Made by a program: the position numbers and the translations under genes. A stretch of 31,921 nt of DNA, taken from positions 1-31,921 of the IMG/VR virus record IMGVR_UViG_3300025030_000319, one strand, 5' to 3'. This document shows positions 6,501 through 13,124 of this stretch, piece after piece (positions within the stretch are counted from its first letter, which is position 1; every line of letters starts with the position of its first letter). Source of the DNA: a virus. The notes beneath the pieces were generated by a model. It ran no database searches, had not been told where the DNA came from, and saw only the letters and a program-made list of their open reading frames with translations.

Positions 6501-6661
6501 TGTAATGTTACCTCATGCCTAATCTCAAAAATTTTGTCCCTTAAAGCTTTCATTAAAATTTCCTTATTCTCTACTGTCGCCACTTGATTAATCCTTTCTT
6601 TAGCCTGATATAAACTTTGTCTATCCCTAATATCCTTAATTAATGATAACGTAACGTTCAT
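6497..6661 (-). CDS. Small helical phage protein
   Basis: ATG at 6661 gives a 54-residue product (MNVTLSLIKDIRDRQS...) that is predicted to be one charged helix. It starts 4 nt after the HAD-like gene and overlaps the tiny next frame by ATGA. Function is unknown. Confidence 0.6.
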   Translation of the reverse strand: MNVTLSLIKDIRDRQSLYQAKERINQVATVENKEILMKALRDKIFEIRHEVTLQ

Positions 6662-6665
6662 CTAA

Positions 6666-7124
6666 TTATTCCAATCCTTTCACATCAATAGTATTTATAA
6701 GATGATTACCAATAAACAGTGAAGTATTTTTAACCATATCATCTAAGAGGAAACAGTCGCACTCATGAAATAACTGTTCACAAATTAATCTGAACGCAAT
6801 ATCCTTTTTCATGAAAGCAAAGAAGTCATCACGATCCATAATAATTCTTAGATTATTATTACAGAGTTTAATCATCTTATCAATGGTTAAAATATTATCA
6901 TTGAATTTAATTTCAAAGACACTCTCTAACCAACCTCTAAACTCAGGACGGTCAAAGGTATTTACATCATCCTCATTCCAAATAGCATATGAGAATACAT
7001 GAACCTCATCAAAATTATTTTCCTTGATCCAATTCTTAATGACTTCGTGATTAGATGCAAGATTACACGTATCCCAAGTGTCAATGATTGTATTTTCTAA
7101 GTCTAGAAATAAAATTCGTTTCAC
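6666..7124 (-). CDS. HAD-superfamily-like protein
   Basis: A GTG start at 7124 is chosen because GAGAGGATTAATT lies directly upstream; the only longer form would need a TTG inside that binding site. The 152-residue product opens with RILFLDLENTIID, resembling HAD motif I (DxDGT) but with Glu10 in place of the second Asp. A late FLLDD (motif IV-like) is visible. HAD enzymes are mostly phosphatases; the altered motif I makes activity uncertain. It is the first gene behind the promoter at 7158-7186. Confidence 0.65.
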   Translation of the reverse strand: MKRILFLDLENTIIDTWDTCNLASNHEVIKNWIKENNFDEVHVFSYAIWNEDDVNTFDRPEFRGWLESVFEIKFNDNILTIDKMIKLCNNNLRIIMDRDDFFAFMKKDIAFRLICEQLFHECDCFLLDDMVKNTSLFIGNHLINTIDVKGLE

Positions 7125-7145
7125 AATTAATCCTCTCAAAATAAT

Positions 7146-7177
7146 AAACCTACAAACATTATATCATTTGCAGGTTT
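7146..7177 (-). terminator. Inverted repeat around a -10 box, terminator-like
   Basis: AAACCTGCAAA (7177-7167) and TTTGTAGGTTT (7156-7146) pair with one G-U, followed by ATTATTTT. Transcripts reading through from upstream would form the hairpin. Transcripts starting at the promoter inside the loop would lack the 5' arm. Confidence 0.5.
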
Positions 7178-7186
7178 AGAAGTCAA
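7158..7186 (-). promoter_or_regulatory. sigma70 promoter for the HAD-like gene and downstream
   Basis: TTGACT (7186-7181), 17 bp, TATAAT (7163-7158) on the - strand. The -10 box lies in the loop of the inverted repeat 7146-7177. Confidence 0.8.
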
Positions 7187-7203
7187 GCTATTTAATTATT
7201 AGA

Positions 7204-7365
7204 TTATCCGAAAAGAACTTGTTTACCTTCCTTGATGATCTTTATAGGATTCTGTTTTTCGTATTTCCAAACACAACCACAATCCAAACATTCATATTTA
7301 TTCTGAAACTCATTAATCTCAGCAAGCGTTATAGAAGTAAAATTATTACAATTAGGACAAAACAT
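7204..7365 (-). CDS. Small zinc-ribbon protein
   Basis: ATG at 7365, 53 residues. CPNC near the start and CLDCGC near residue 26 make a compact zinc ribbon of the kind found in transcription or translation factors and many phage accessory proteins. AAGGATAACC precedes the start, 6 nt after regA. It is the last gene of the regA transcript before the promoter at 7158-7186. Confidence 0.65.
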   Translation of the reverse strand: MFCPNCNNFTSITLAEINEFQNKYECLDCGCVWKYEKQNPIKIIKEGKQVLFG

Positions 7366-7371
7366 TATTGG

Positions 7372-7758
7372 TTATCCTTTCACAGACCCGATCCTGTATT
7401 TATGACTGATAATATACTCACCTTTCTTGTTATGAGGAAGAACAAACACGTTAGGATACTTATCTTTCTGAATAACATTTTCTTGATCTAGAATAGTAAT
7501 CAATCCCCAAGTCTGAAGTAACTTAGTAATAGCGGTTTGTCTAAGATTATCTTCTTCGCTGAGAGTAGATTCTTTGCCGTCAAGACTGAACATATTCTTA
7601 AAGTGCATGATAAAATAACTATCACGTTTCTGGAGAATATAACATGAAGGATAAAGAGTTTTATTCTTATGATTACAAACTCCAATTCGCTCAAGTGTTT
7701 CTCTGACTACATTAAAATTATCACCCTTTAGTTCAACTCTGATACCTTTGATTTCCAT
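7372..7758 (-). CDS. regA: RegA translational repressor
   Basis: The 128-residue protein aligns with T4 RegA (122 residues) through most of its length. Shared features include the LERIGVCNHKNKTLYPSCYILQK region, YFIMHFKNMFSLDGK, SEEDNLRQTAI, LLQTWGLITI and a C-terminal HKYRIGS. RegA binds near start codons of early mRNAs, including those of the clamp and clamp loader in T4, and lowers their translation. GGAGATTAATTG precedes the ATG. The gene begins 38 nt after tnpB, so the putative TnpB guide would be taken from this start region. Confidence 0.92.
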   Translation of the reverse strand: MEIKGIRVELKGDNFNVVRETLERIGVCNHKNKTLYPSCYILQKRDSYFIMHFKNMFSLDGKESTLSEEDNLRQTAITKLLQTWGLITILDQENVIQKDKYPNVFVLPHNKKGEYIISHKYRIGSVKG

Positions 7759-7781
7759 TCAATTAATCTCCATTTCATTTT

Positions 7782-7854
7782 ATCTAATTACCGATCTTAA
7801 TGTAAATTAAGTATCGTGGTCATTTCATTTGGAATTGCTAATAACGAATTAGAT
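7782..7854 (-). ncRNA. Putative omega RNA 3' part / right end of the TnpB element
   Basis: The tnpB stop region folds as ACC(a)CGAT(a)CTTAAT, loop TTAC, ATTAAGATCGGT (7820-7790). Outside it, AUCUAAUU (7854-7847) pairs with AAUUAGAU (7789-7782). TnpB guide RNAs overlap the 3' end of tnpB and end at the element's right end, where the guide begins. Here the guide would be read leftward from about 7781 into the regA binding site and start codon. Confidence 0.45.
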
Positions 7855-8963
7855 GAACCTGATTCACAGCTAGTCTTATATCCCATCGATGACCGTTGAG
7901 ACGCATTAATTCCTACGTCTTTAATATTGAATGCCGCATTCAGATCCCTATCGACTGAATAACCACATTCGCAAGCAAAATTTCTATCCGATAGTTTTAA
8001 TTCATCTTTAATAGAACCGCAACTATTACAAGTCTTTGAACTAGGAAAGAATCGACCTATTTTGACGACTTCCTTGCCGTACCATTTTGACTTATAATTT
8101 AATTGATTGACGAATTGGTTCCACGCTTGCTTTTGAATTGCTCCAGCTAGTTTGTGGTTCTTCATCATTCCAGAAACGTTGAGATCTTCAATGACTATTT
8201 GATCATAATTATTTATCAAGTAATTAGAGACTTGGTGTTGAAAATGCTCACGTTTCCTAGCTATCTTTAAATGTAGTTTATCTATTTTGTTCTTAACTTT
8301 TTTGAAACGACTTGAATCTTTTTCTTTCCTAGCCATATGTCTTTGTAAGTGTTTAATCTTTCTTTGGGTTTCAGAAAAATCTAACATTTTGACTTGGACA
8401 CCATCGCTAGTGGTGACGAATTGTTTAATACCAAAATCTATACCAACTGATTTATTTGTCTTAGGTTTATGATCAATATCCTCCTCTACACAAATAGATA
8501 CATAATATTCATTGATGTTATTCTTTGAAACAGTACAGGACAATAATTTCACATCATCTGGAATTACTCGATCATATTTAATTTTAACTTTTCCTATACG
8601 TTCTAATTGAATTTTATTTTCAAGTAAATGGAACTGTATTTTTGCCAATCGATAACTAAGTCTACATTTCTTTTTTGTTTTAAACTGTGGTCTACCTATT
8701 TTCTTCTTCCTAGATTTATTGAAATATTGTTTAGTTGTAGATAAGAAATCTCTTTGTTTCTGTTGTAATGCTCCAAAAGATACACCTTTAAGAAATTCAA
8801 AGGAATTTCTGAGTTCTTTAATTGATCGGTGTTTTATGTTAGAGTTAAATTCGTTAACGAATTGATTCCACACAAATCTAACACAGCCTATTGTTTTACC
8901 AATAGAAGCACTTTGAGTCTTGTTAGGATAAATCCTAAATTTATAAGCCTTGTGTCTAGTCAT
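7797..8963 (-). CDS. tnpB: TnpB RNA-guided nuclease (IS200/IS605-type OrfB), stand-alone
   Basis: The 388-residue protein is a complete TnpB, the RNA-guided DNA nuclease ancestral to Cas12. The N-terminal helix-turn-helix region (AYKFRIYPNKTQ) is followed by split RuvC motifs with D176 (VGIDFGIK), E259 (IVIEDLNV) and D340 (DRDLNAA). A zinc ribbon has C312, C315, C331 and C333. No TnpA is present nearby, so the element is non-autonomous for transposition or behaves like a homing element. No binding site precedes the ATG. GATAAATA lies 8-15 nt upstream. It separates regA from the gp62 cluster. Confidence 0.93.
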   Translation of the reverse strand: MTRHKAYKFRIYPNKTQSASIGKTIGCVRFVWNQFVNEFNSNIKHRSIKELRNSFEFLKGVSFGALQQKQRDFLSTTKQYFNKSRKKKIGRPQFKTKKKCRLSYRLAKIQFHLLENKIQLERIGKVKIKYDRVIPDDVKLLSCTVSKNNINEYYVSICVEEDIDHKPKTNKSVGIDFGIKQFVTTSDGVQVKMLDFSETQRKIKHLQRHMARKEKDSSRFKKVKNKIDKLHLKIARKREHFQHQVSNYLINNYDQIVIEDLNVSGMMKNHKLAGAIQKQAWNQFVNQLNYKSKWYGKEVVKIGRFFPSSKTCNSCGSIKDELKLSDRNFACECGYSVDRDLNAAFNIKDVGINASQRSSMGYKTSCESGSSNSLLAIPNEMTTILNLH

Positions 8964-8970
8964 CTATAAT

Positions 8971-8978
8971 TATTTATC
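8971..8978 (-). promoter_or_regulatory. Late-promoter-like GATAAATA before tnpB
   Basis: On the - strand GATAAATA (8978-8971) is followed after about 7 nt by the tnpB ATG at 8963. A start 6-7 nt past the element would make a nearly leaderless tnpB mRNA, consistent with the missing binding site. Confidence 0.35.
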
Positions 8979-8990
8979 AGATTAAAGTTC

Positions 8991-9380
8991 TCAGACTTTA
9001 TTGAATGTGTAAACTGTGACTAGTTTTTGTTCTTCCTTACAGTCAAGAAAATAAGCTTCACTCATCCAATCAAAAGCTTCTGGTTCTCCGTGTTTGCCTC
9101 CACCATAATAACAAGTCCAACCAACCCAAGAACCATCAAACATTTTTGAGGCAACAGATTTAGTTTCATAATGACGAGAATATTCACAAGGGATATTTGT
9201 TTCTTCTTCCCCCTCTCTAAACTCATAAGCGTAATCTTGCGCTATACCTCCAGACTTTAGAGAATCATAATAATCATCAACTGAATTCTCATTAAGAGGT
9301 TCATCTTCGATTAAACTGAACTCGCCATTATCAATAGCTAGGTAAATGATGGTAACTTTAATTTTTTGTTTAGGGGTCAT
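8991..9380 (-). CDS. Conserved phage protein, unknown function
   Basis: The 129-residue acidic protein contains FDGSWVGWTCYYGGGKHGEP, a motif I recognise from hypothetical proteins of many large phages. No catalytic signature is evident. Its ATG overlaps the previous stop (TAATG). The tnpB element begins within 28 nt of its stop codon, and the stop lies in a small AAAGT/ACTTT hairpin. Confidence 0.75.
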   Translation of the reverse strand: MTPKQKIKVTIIYLAIDNGEFSLIEDEPLNENSVDDYYDSLKSGGIAQDYAYEFREGEEETNIPCEYSRHYETKSVASKMFDGSWVGWTCYYGGGKHGEPEAFDWMSEAYFLDCKEEQKLVTVYTFNKV

Positions 9381-9538
9381 TATCCTTCTCCTTTATTCTC
9401 ACAAGCTTCACATGGTTGTTGAATCTCTTCACAGGAGCAATCAGCACAACACTTAACATAATATTTACTTAACACTAAGGGGTTATTAGCTCCCTCAATT
9501 GACTGTTTAATTTTATCCTTGTGCCAACTAAATTTCAT
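9380..9538 (-). CDS. Small Cys-rich protein
   Basis: The ATG at 9538 follows GAGAGGAAAATTAAA. The 52-residue product has a C-terminal cluster of six Cys (CCADCSC, CEAC), likely a zinc site. It is the first gene behind the tandem palindromes at 9557-9605, so it and the next gene may be controlled by a repressor bound there. Confidence 0.65.
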   Translation of the reverse strand: MKFSWHKDKIKQSIEGANNPLVLSKYYVKCCADCSCEEIQQPCEACENKGEG

Positions 9539-9556
9539 TTTAATTTTCCTCTCAAT

Positions 9557-9605
9557 TTGTACTAAGTTATACAAATTATTGTACGATTAAATACAACTTC
9601 TTGTA
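9557..9605. promoter_or_regulatory. Tandem palindromic operator-like sites
   Basis: TTGTA-N8-TACAA occurs at 9557-9574 and again at 9579-9596, 4 bp apart. A further half-site TTGTA follows at 9601-9605 with the same 4-bp gap. The 22-bp period is close to two helical turns, as expected for adjacent dimers on one face of DNA. On the - strand a weak -10 (TATAAC) lies in one palindrome and a weak -35 (TTGTAT) in the other. Confidence 0.55.
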
Positions 9606-9617
9606 TGAATGGTTTTC

Positions 9618-10166
9618 TCACCCTACCATTAGTTTATTGATCTCTTCTTTAAGTTTCTCAATTCTTTTATCTTTAAGTTCTTTATCAACACTAGCTTTAT
9701 ACTTAGTAAACAACTCTTTATATTTTGTGTGAGCTTCGCAAGCATTTTCGTGCGAAAAATAAAGACTATGATTAGCAGTATCAGAATATTTAGGATTAAG
9801 GGTTTTCAATTCATTGAAAAAGTCATCGAACGTCTTAACTGGATATTCTTCGTGGAATGAATAAGCTCCACAAGAAAACGATATACAATATAACCATTCA
9901 TCTTTTGGTTGAGAGTTATCATCAGACCACGAAATTACCCTACCGTGTTTCTTTCCAAATAATCCGATAATAGAGAATTCATCAACCCTAGTCCATGCGT
10001 TATGTATCATATCAAAATTAATTTTAAATTTTTCACGTAAGGTTAATGTTGTGATGTAGCATTCTACTTGACATCTGTTATCAAGTTCAATACGAAGTAA
10101 TCCATCAGTGTGAAGATTGTTTAACATCTTAAGTAATTTCTTGTAACGCTCAATTGTGTTCATCAT
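9618..10166 (-). CDS. Conserved-looking phage protein, unknown
   Basis: The 182-residue protein has a central WLYCISFSCGAYSFHEEYPV segment and a long C-terminal charged helix (YKELFTKYKASVDKELKDKR). The double ATG overlaps the gp62 stop codon; GAGGAA lies upstream, and the second ATG (10163) has the better spacing. It follows gp62 directly but has no recognised role in replication. Confidence 0.7.
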   Translation of the reverse strand: MMNTIERYKKLLKMLNNLHTDGLLRIELDNRCQVECYITTLTLREKFKINFDMIHNAWTRVDEFSIIGLFGKKHGRVISWSDDNSQPKDEWLYCISFSCGAYSFHEEYPVKTFDDFFNELKTLNPKYSDTANHSLYFSHENACEAHTKYKELFTKYKASVDKELKDKRIEKLKEEINKLMVG

Positions 10167-10543
10167 TTCCTCACTCCACCATAAGATTTTTTAATCTTCT
10201 CAATTATTTCAGAATCAATTAATTCTAAGATATCCCTAGCCTTATCATCATCAACCGTAAAATATTCCTTAACCACATTTAAGGTTTCAATATCCATCAC
10301 TGATTGTTTAGGATATTTAAAGTAACGAGATTTCTTATGTAAGGCTCCATGATAAAAGAGATAATGAAACTCATCTGGAATCTTACTGAATTGATTCATC
10401 TCGTTAGCAAACAAGACTGTATCGGGAGCTAAGGATAAGATATAATTAATCATGTACTGGCTATAAACCTTTTTGAATTCCTCAGTACCAGATATATCTT
10501 GTTTACTATTACTTATGTTGTTCGCTATCTGAAAAATATTCAA
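10163..10543 (-). CDS. 62: Clamp loader small subunit, gp62-like
   Basis: The 126-residue protein resembles the short gp62 of marine T4-like phages. Shared features are YSQYMINYILSLAPDTVLFANEMN, the KKSRYFKYPKQ basic stretch, VVKEYFTVDDDKARDIL, and a C-terminal EIIEKIKKSYGG. With gp44 it loads the gp45 clamp onto DNA. The gene has no ATG at its 5' end: the start appears to be TTG at 10543, overlapping the TGA of the upstream endonuclease gene, with AAGGG 11 nt before it. T4 gp62 is longer (187 residues). Gene order 45-44-62-regA supports the call. Confidence 0.82.
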   Translation of the reverse strand: MNIFQIANNISNSKQDISGTEEFKKVYSQYMINYILSLAPDTVLFANEMNQFSKIPDEFHYLFYHGALHKKSRYFKYPKQSVMDIETLNVVKEYFTVDDDKARDILELIDSEIIEKIKKSYGGVRK

Positions 10544-11577
10544 GGTAAATACAACCCTTCTAATAATTTATATTGTTCTTCGTGCGGTAAATACCAAGGA
10601 ATTTCTATTAATCTAATTCCATTAGCTAAACAATAATCTCTTAATTCCTGATCTCGTTTTTGTTGTTTCTCAAAGGCTTTTTGATCTCCCCAAAACTTTA
10701 CAGGTTTGTAATGTTGCACACCATTGTATTCTATAAATACACCATTGACAACAAAATCAATATAATATTTTCTATCATTATGTTTGATTATTTTCTTCTT
10801 AACATTATCTTCCCCATATTTTTCTTTGAGCCAATTTCTAATTCTAGTTTCATTCTTTAAAAGACAGTCAGGACAACCATGCCCCTTTAAAATTACACAG
10901 GGTATGGTTTCCCATATATTCCCATCAACCAAACACTTAAATTTAATTTTAGTTTTAGCATTAACAACGTCACCTATTCTCAAAATTTGTTTGTCTGAAA
11001 GATATTCATCTACCCTTTCATTTGTTATCTTATCTAACTTAGCACATCTTGGGCAGCCATGACCACAGAATACACTGTTAGGTGTAGTTACCCACTCAAA
11101 CCCATCAATTAAACATTTAAATTTGGTCTTATAAAAACTAGTTTTGTACTCTCCTATTCGTTGAATGTTAGTTCCTAATAATCTTTCGTCGCACACACTA
11201 TTATTTATTTTCTCTTTCCCCGAACAACGTTGACACCCATTTTTATTTATTGTTAAATTTTTAGGAGTACACAACCATTCATAACCATCAACCAAACACT
11301 TGAACCTTATAGGCGTAGACCCATTTATATATTCTCCTATTCGTTGAATGTTAGTTCCTAATAATCTTTCATCTAGAATTTCATTAGTTAATTTTAGTCT
11401 ATTACTACAAATAGGACAGTTATTCCCCATTAAAACGATATTAGGTTTTGCTTCCCAAATATGATCATGTTCGCACTTAAACCTAATCTTTATTCTACTA
11501 TCAGTATAATCATCTATTCTCAGAATGTTTCTTTTAAGTAATCTTTCATCTATGATTGTGTTAGTTAACCTTTTCAT
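10540..11577 (-). CDS. Homing-type endonuclease: four zinc modules plus PD-(D/E)XK-like domain
   Basis: The 345-residue protein has four tandem units of about 60 residues (1-60, 61-120, 121-180, 181-240). Each has an FKC...W core and a closing CPxC or CxxC pair (C35/54/57, C94/115/118, C155/175/178, C215/235/238), probably DNA-reading zinc modules. Residues 250-335 form a nuclease domain with D274 (YYIDF), E283 (FIEYNG), Q288 and H289. Such architecture is typical of free-standing phage homing endonucleases. It lies between gp44 and gp62 and ends in an overlap with gp62. Start and binding site are hidden in a long hairpin. Confidence 0.85.
   Translation of the reverse strand: MKRLTNTIIDERLLKRNILRIDDYTDSRIKIRFKCEHDHIWEAKPNIVLMGNNCPICSNRLKLTNEILDERLLGTNIQRIGEYINGSTPIRFKCLVDGYEWLCTPKNLTINKNGCQRCSGKEKINNSVCDERLLGTNIQRIGEYKTSFYKTKFKCLIDGFEWVTTPNSVFCGHGCPRCAKLDKITNERVDEYLSDKQILRIGDVVNAKTKIKFKCLVDGNIWETIPCVILKGHGCPDCLLKNETRIRNWLKEKYGEDNVKKKIIKHNDRKYYIDFVVNGVFIEYNGVQHYKPVKFWGDQKAFEKQQKRDQELRDYCLANGIRLIEIPWYLPHEEQYKLLEGLYLP
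11151..11370. repeat. 37-bp exact direct repeat within the endonuclease gene
   Basis: The 37-bp sequence at 11151-11187 recurs exactly at 11334-11370, a period of 183 bp or 61 codons. It encodes the ERLLGTNIQRIGEY part of modules 2 and 3. Identity at third codon positions points to recent module duplication or gene conversion. Confidence 0.85.
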
Positions 11578-11632
11578 TTTTACACTCCTTTAAGATAAAT
11601 ACTTTATTATATTTATCTTCTGAGTGCAAAAA
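11577..11632 (-). promoter_or_regulatory. Hairpin hiding the endonuclease start, with embedded late-promoter-like GATAAATA
   Basis: In the RNA, UUUUUGCACUC (11632-11622) pairs with GAGUGUAAAAA (11587-11577), covering part of the binding site and the A of the AUG. Inside it AAGAUAAAUA (11619-11610) pairs with UAUUUAUCUU (11601-11592), loop of 8. GATAAATA (11617-11610) would start a late transcript near 11604, lacking both 5' arms and leaving the binding site free. T4 genes e, soc and I-TevI are known to be delayed this way. Confidence 0.65.
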
Positions 11633-11666
11633 TTTTTAGAATATATTTTTTGTGGTGTCGAATATG

Positions 11667-11843
11667 TTAATTACCACCCTCACTTAGTTTTTCAAGTAAC
11701 CGTGACGCTGATTGAGGATTATCACACTGGTAGTAATCCGTATAACGCTTATCATCATTTTCTAAATAATATACGTGAGCAACAACATCTTTACCAATTT
11801 CCTGTTCATTAACAATAATGTAAGCTTTATGAGTTTTAATCAT
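11667..11843 (-). CDS. Small phage protein, unknown
   Basis: ATG at 11843 gives 58 residues (MIKTHKAYIIVNEQ...), mixed alpha/beta with acidic patches. AAGGAGAAAGACA precedes the start, which overlaps the previous gene by 8 nt. It is the last gene before the endonuclease insertion. Confidence 0.6.
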   Translation of the reverse strand: MIKTHKAYIIVNEQEIGKDVVAHVYYLENDDKRYTDYYQCDNPQSASRLLEKLSEGGN

Positions 11844-11982
11844 TGTCTTTCTCCTTCTTCACAAATTTACCACATGAACATCTTGGTTGTTTAGGAATTC
11901 CATGAATAGAACAATCCTCATTAGGTTCAAGCCCATCAATTCTGCAAGTGCAGTAAATTAAAGGTTTACATTCATGCTCCAT
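11836..11982 (-). CDS. Small Cys-rich zinc-site protein
   Basis: ATG at 11982 gives 48 residues with CTC (11-13), CSIH (24-27) and CSC (35-37) motifs and a basic tail. GTGGAGTTTAAA supplies the binding site and also holds the stop of the upstream gene. Metal binding is likely; the role is unknown. Confidence 0.6.
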   Translation of the reverse strand: MEHECKPLIYCTCRIDGLEPNEDCSIHGIPKQPRCSCGKFVKKEKDND

Positions 11983-11983
11983 T

Positions 11984-12163
11984 TTAAACTCCACTTCTTT
12001 CATAATCAGCAACAGATTTAACTATCTTCTCAATCTCAAATATAGTAGATTTCTTTTGAATAACGCTATTGTCAAAGATCACTTTAACAATATCAACGCA
12101 ATCCCTATCAGTCATCTCATCTAACAAACAAAAGACTATATGTGAAATCTTCATCTTACTCAT
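11984..12163 (-). CDS. Small helical phage protein
   Basis: ATG at 12163 overlaps the gp44 stop (TAATG). The 59-residue product MSKMKISHIVFCLLDEMTDRDC... looks alpha-helical with no known motif. The coupling to gp44 suggests roughly matched synthesis with the clamp loader, but no function can be assigned. Confidence 0.6.
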   Translation of the reverse strand: MSKMKISHIVFCLLDEMTDRDCVDIVKVIFDNSVIQKKSTIFEIEKIVKSVADYERSGV

Positions 12164-13113
12164 TATTTAAACTCCAATTCTTTCATCAACTCAACACTAA
12201 AGGCACAAGTGTTAATTCTTTGGTCAATCATGCTAACCGACTTATGAGCATAAGTAGCAGTCAATAAAATTAGATCGGGTAAACTCTTAGGTTCAAGAAA
12301 ATCCTTGCAGGTATCATAAATCTTACTGAAGAAAGCATTATGATCACTAACACTAGCAACGAATAAAGTTAGACCTGTGAAATCTTTCGTCTTGAGAATA
12401 TTATAATACTCCTCCATGTTACAGGAAGATTCTTGAATAATACTTAGGTCAGACAATCGACCTTGTTTAGCAATTTTCTGAGTCTCATTCAGAGTCTTAC
12501 GGAAGTCTGGAAAATTATTATTGATAACATGAGCTAATACTTTTTTGTCGTACTCAGTATAACCTTCTTGCTTAAGAATATCAAGTAAAACTTTTCCAAA
12601 GTTACGTTTAAGTTCTACCTGTTCTTCTTTCGTAAATGAAAATTCAAATGACTCCAAACGAGAAATTAGAGGAGGAATAATTTTGTTGACATGATTACTA
12701 ATGAAGATGAATGAGCATGATGAACTGAACTCTTCAAGGAAAAACTTCAATGAATCCAAGGAGTTAGCGGATAATCTGTCGGCCTCATCAAAAATAACTA
12801 ATTTCTTCCCACCTTCCATACTAACGGTAGAAACAAACTGAGTTATCTTCCCCCTGATAGTGTCAATGCTATTATCAAGAGAACCATTGATAAGCATAAC
12901 ATCTTTATCTAATTCTGAGGATAGAATGATAGCTGCTGAAGTTTTACCAACTCCAGCACTGCCATAAAATAAAAGATTAGGGATAATTTTATCTTTAATG
13001 ATATTCCTAAAATAATCCTTAAACCTACTTGGAACTAATAGATCTTCAATAGTCTTTGGTCGATACTTCATACTCCAAATCTGATCTGAATACATTCTAT
13101 CATATAAATTCAT
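12163..13113 (-). CDS. 44: Clamp loader ATPase subunit, gp44
   Basis: This 316-residue AAA+ protein is nearly the length of T4 gp44 (319). Walker A GSAGVGKT (51-58), Walker B LVIFDEAD (105-112), sensor-1 Asn140 and the SRL arginine-finger motif (151-153) are all present. WSMKYRPKTIEDLLVP is the usual N-terminal signature. Gp44 forms a complex with gp62 that opens gp45 and places it at primer ends. GAGGTAAGTAT precedes the ATG. Confidence 0.96.
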   Translation of the reverse strand: MNLYDRMYSDQIWSMKYRPKTIEDLLVPSRFKDYFRNIIKDKIIPNLLFYGSAGVGKTSAAIILSSELDKDVMLINGSLDNSIDTIRGKITQFVSTVSMEGGKKLVIFDEADRLSANSLDSLKFFLEEFSSSCSFIFISNHVNKIIPPLISRLESFEFSFTKEEQVELKRNFGKVLLDILKQEGYTEYDKKVLAHVINNNFPDFRKTLNETQKIAKQGRLSDLSIIQESSCNMEEYYNILKTKDFTGLTLFVASVSDHNAFFSKIYDTCKDFLEPKSLPDLILLTATYAHKSVSMIDQRINTCAFSVELMKELEFK

Positions 13114-13124
13114 ATACTTACCTC

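Noticed and set aside
6686-6693. TATAAATA, the exact T4 late promoter word, on the - strand
   Set aside because: It lies inside the HAD-like gene and precedes only small non-late genes. Words of this type are expected several times by chance in 32 kb of such AT-rich DNA.
7219-7491. 90-codon open frame on the + strand
   Set aside because: It overlaps a zinc-ribbon gene and the regA C-terminus on the other strand, both with better support.
9539-9574. Upstream in-frame ATG at 9574 for the small Cys-rich gene
   Set aside because: It falls inside the operator-like palindrome and has no binding site. The ATG at 9538 has a strong GAGAGG site.
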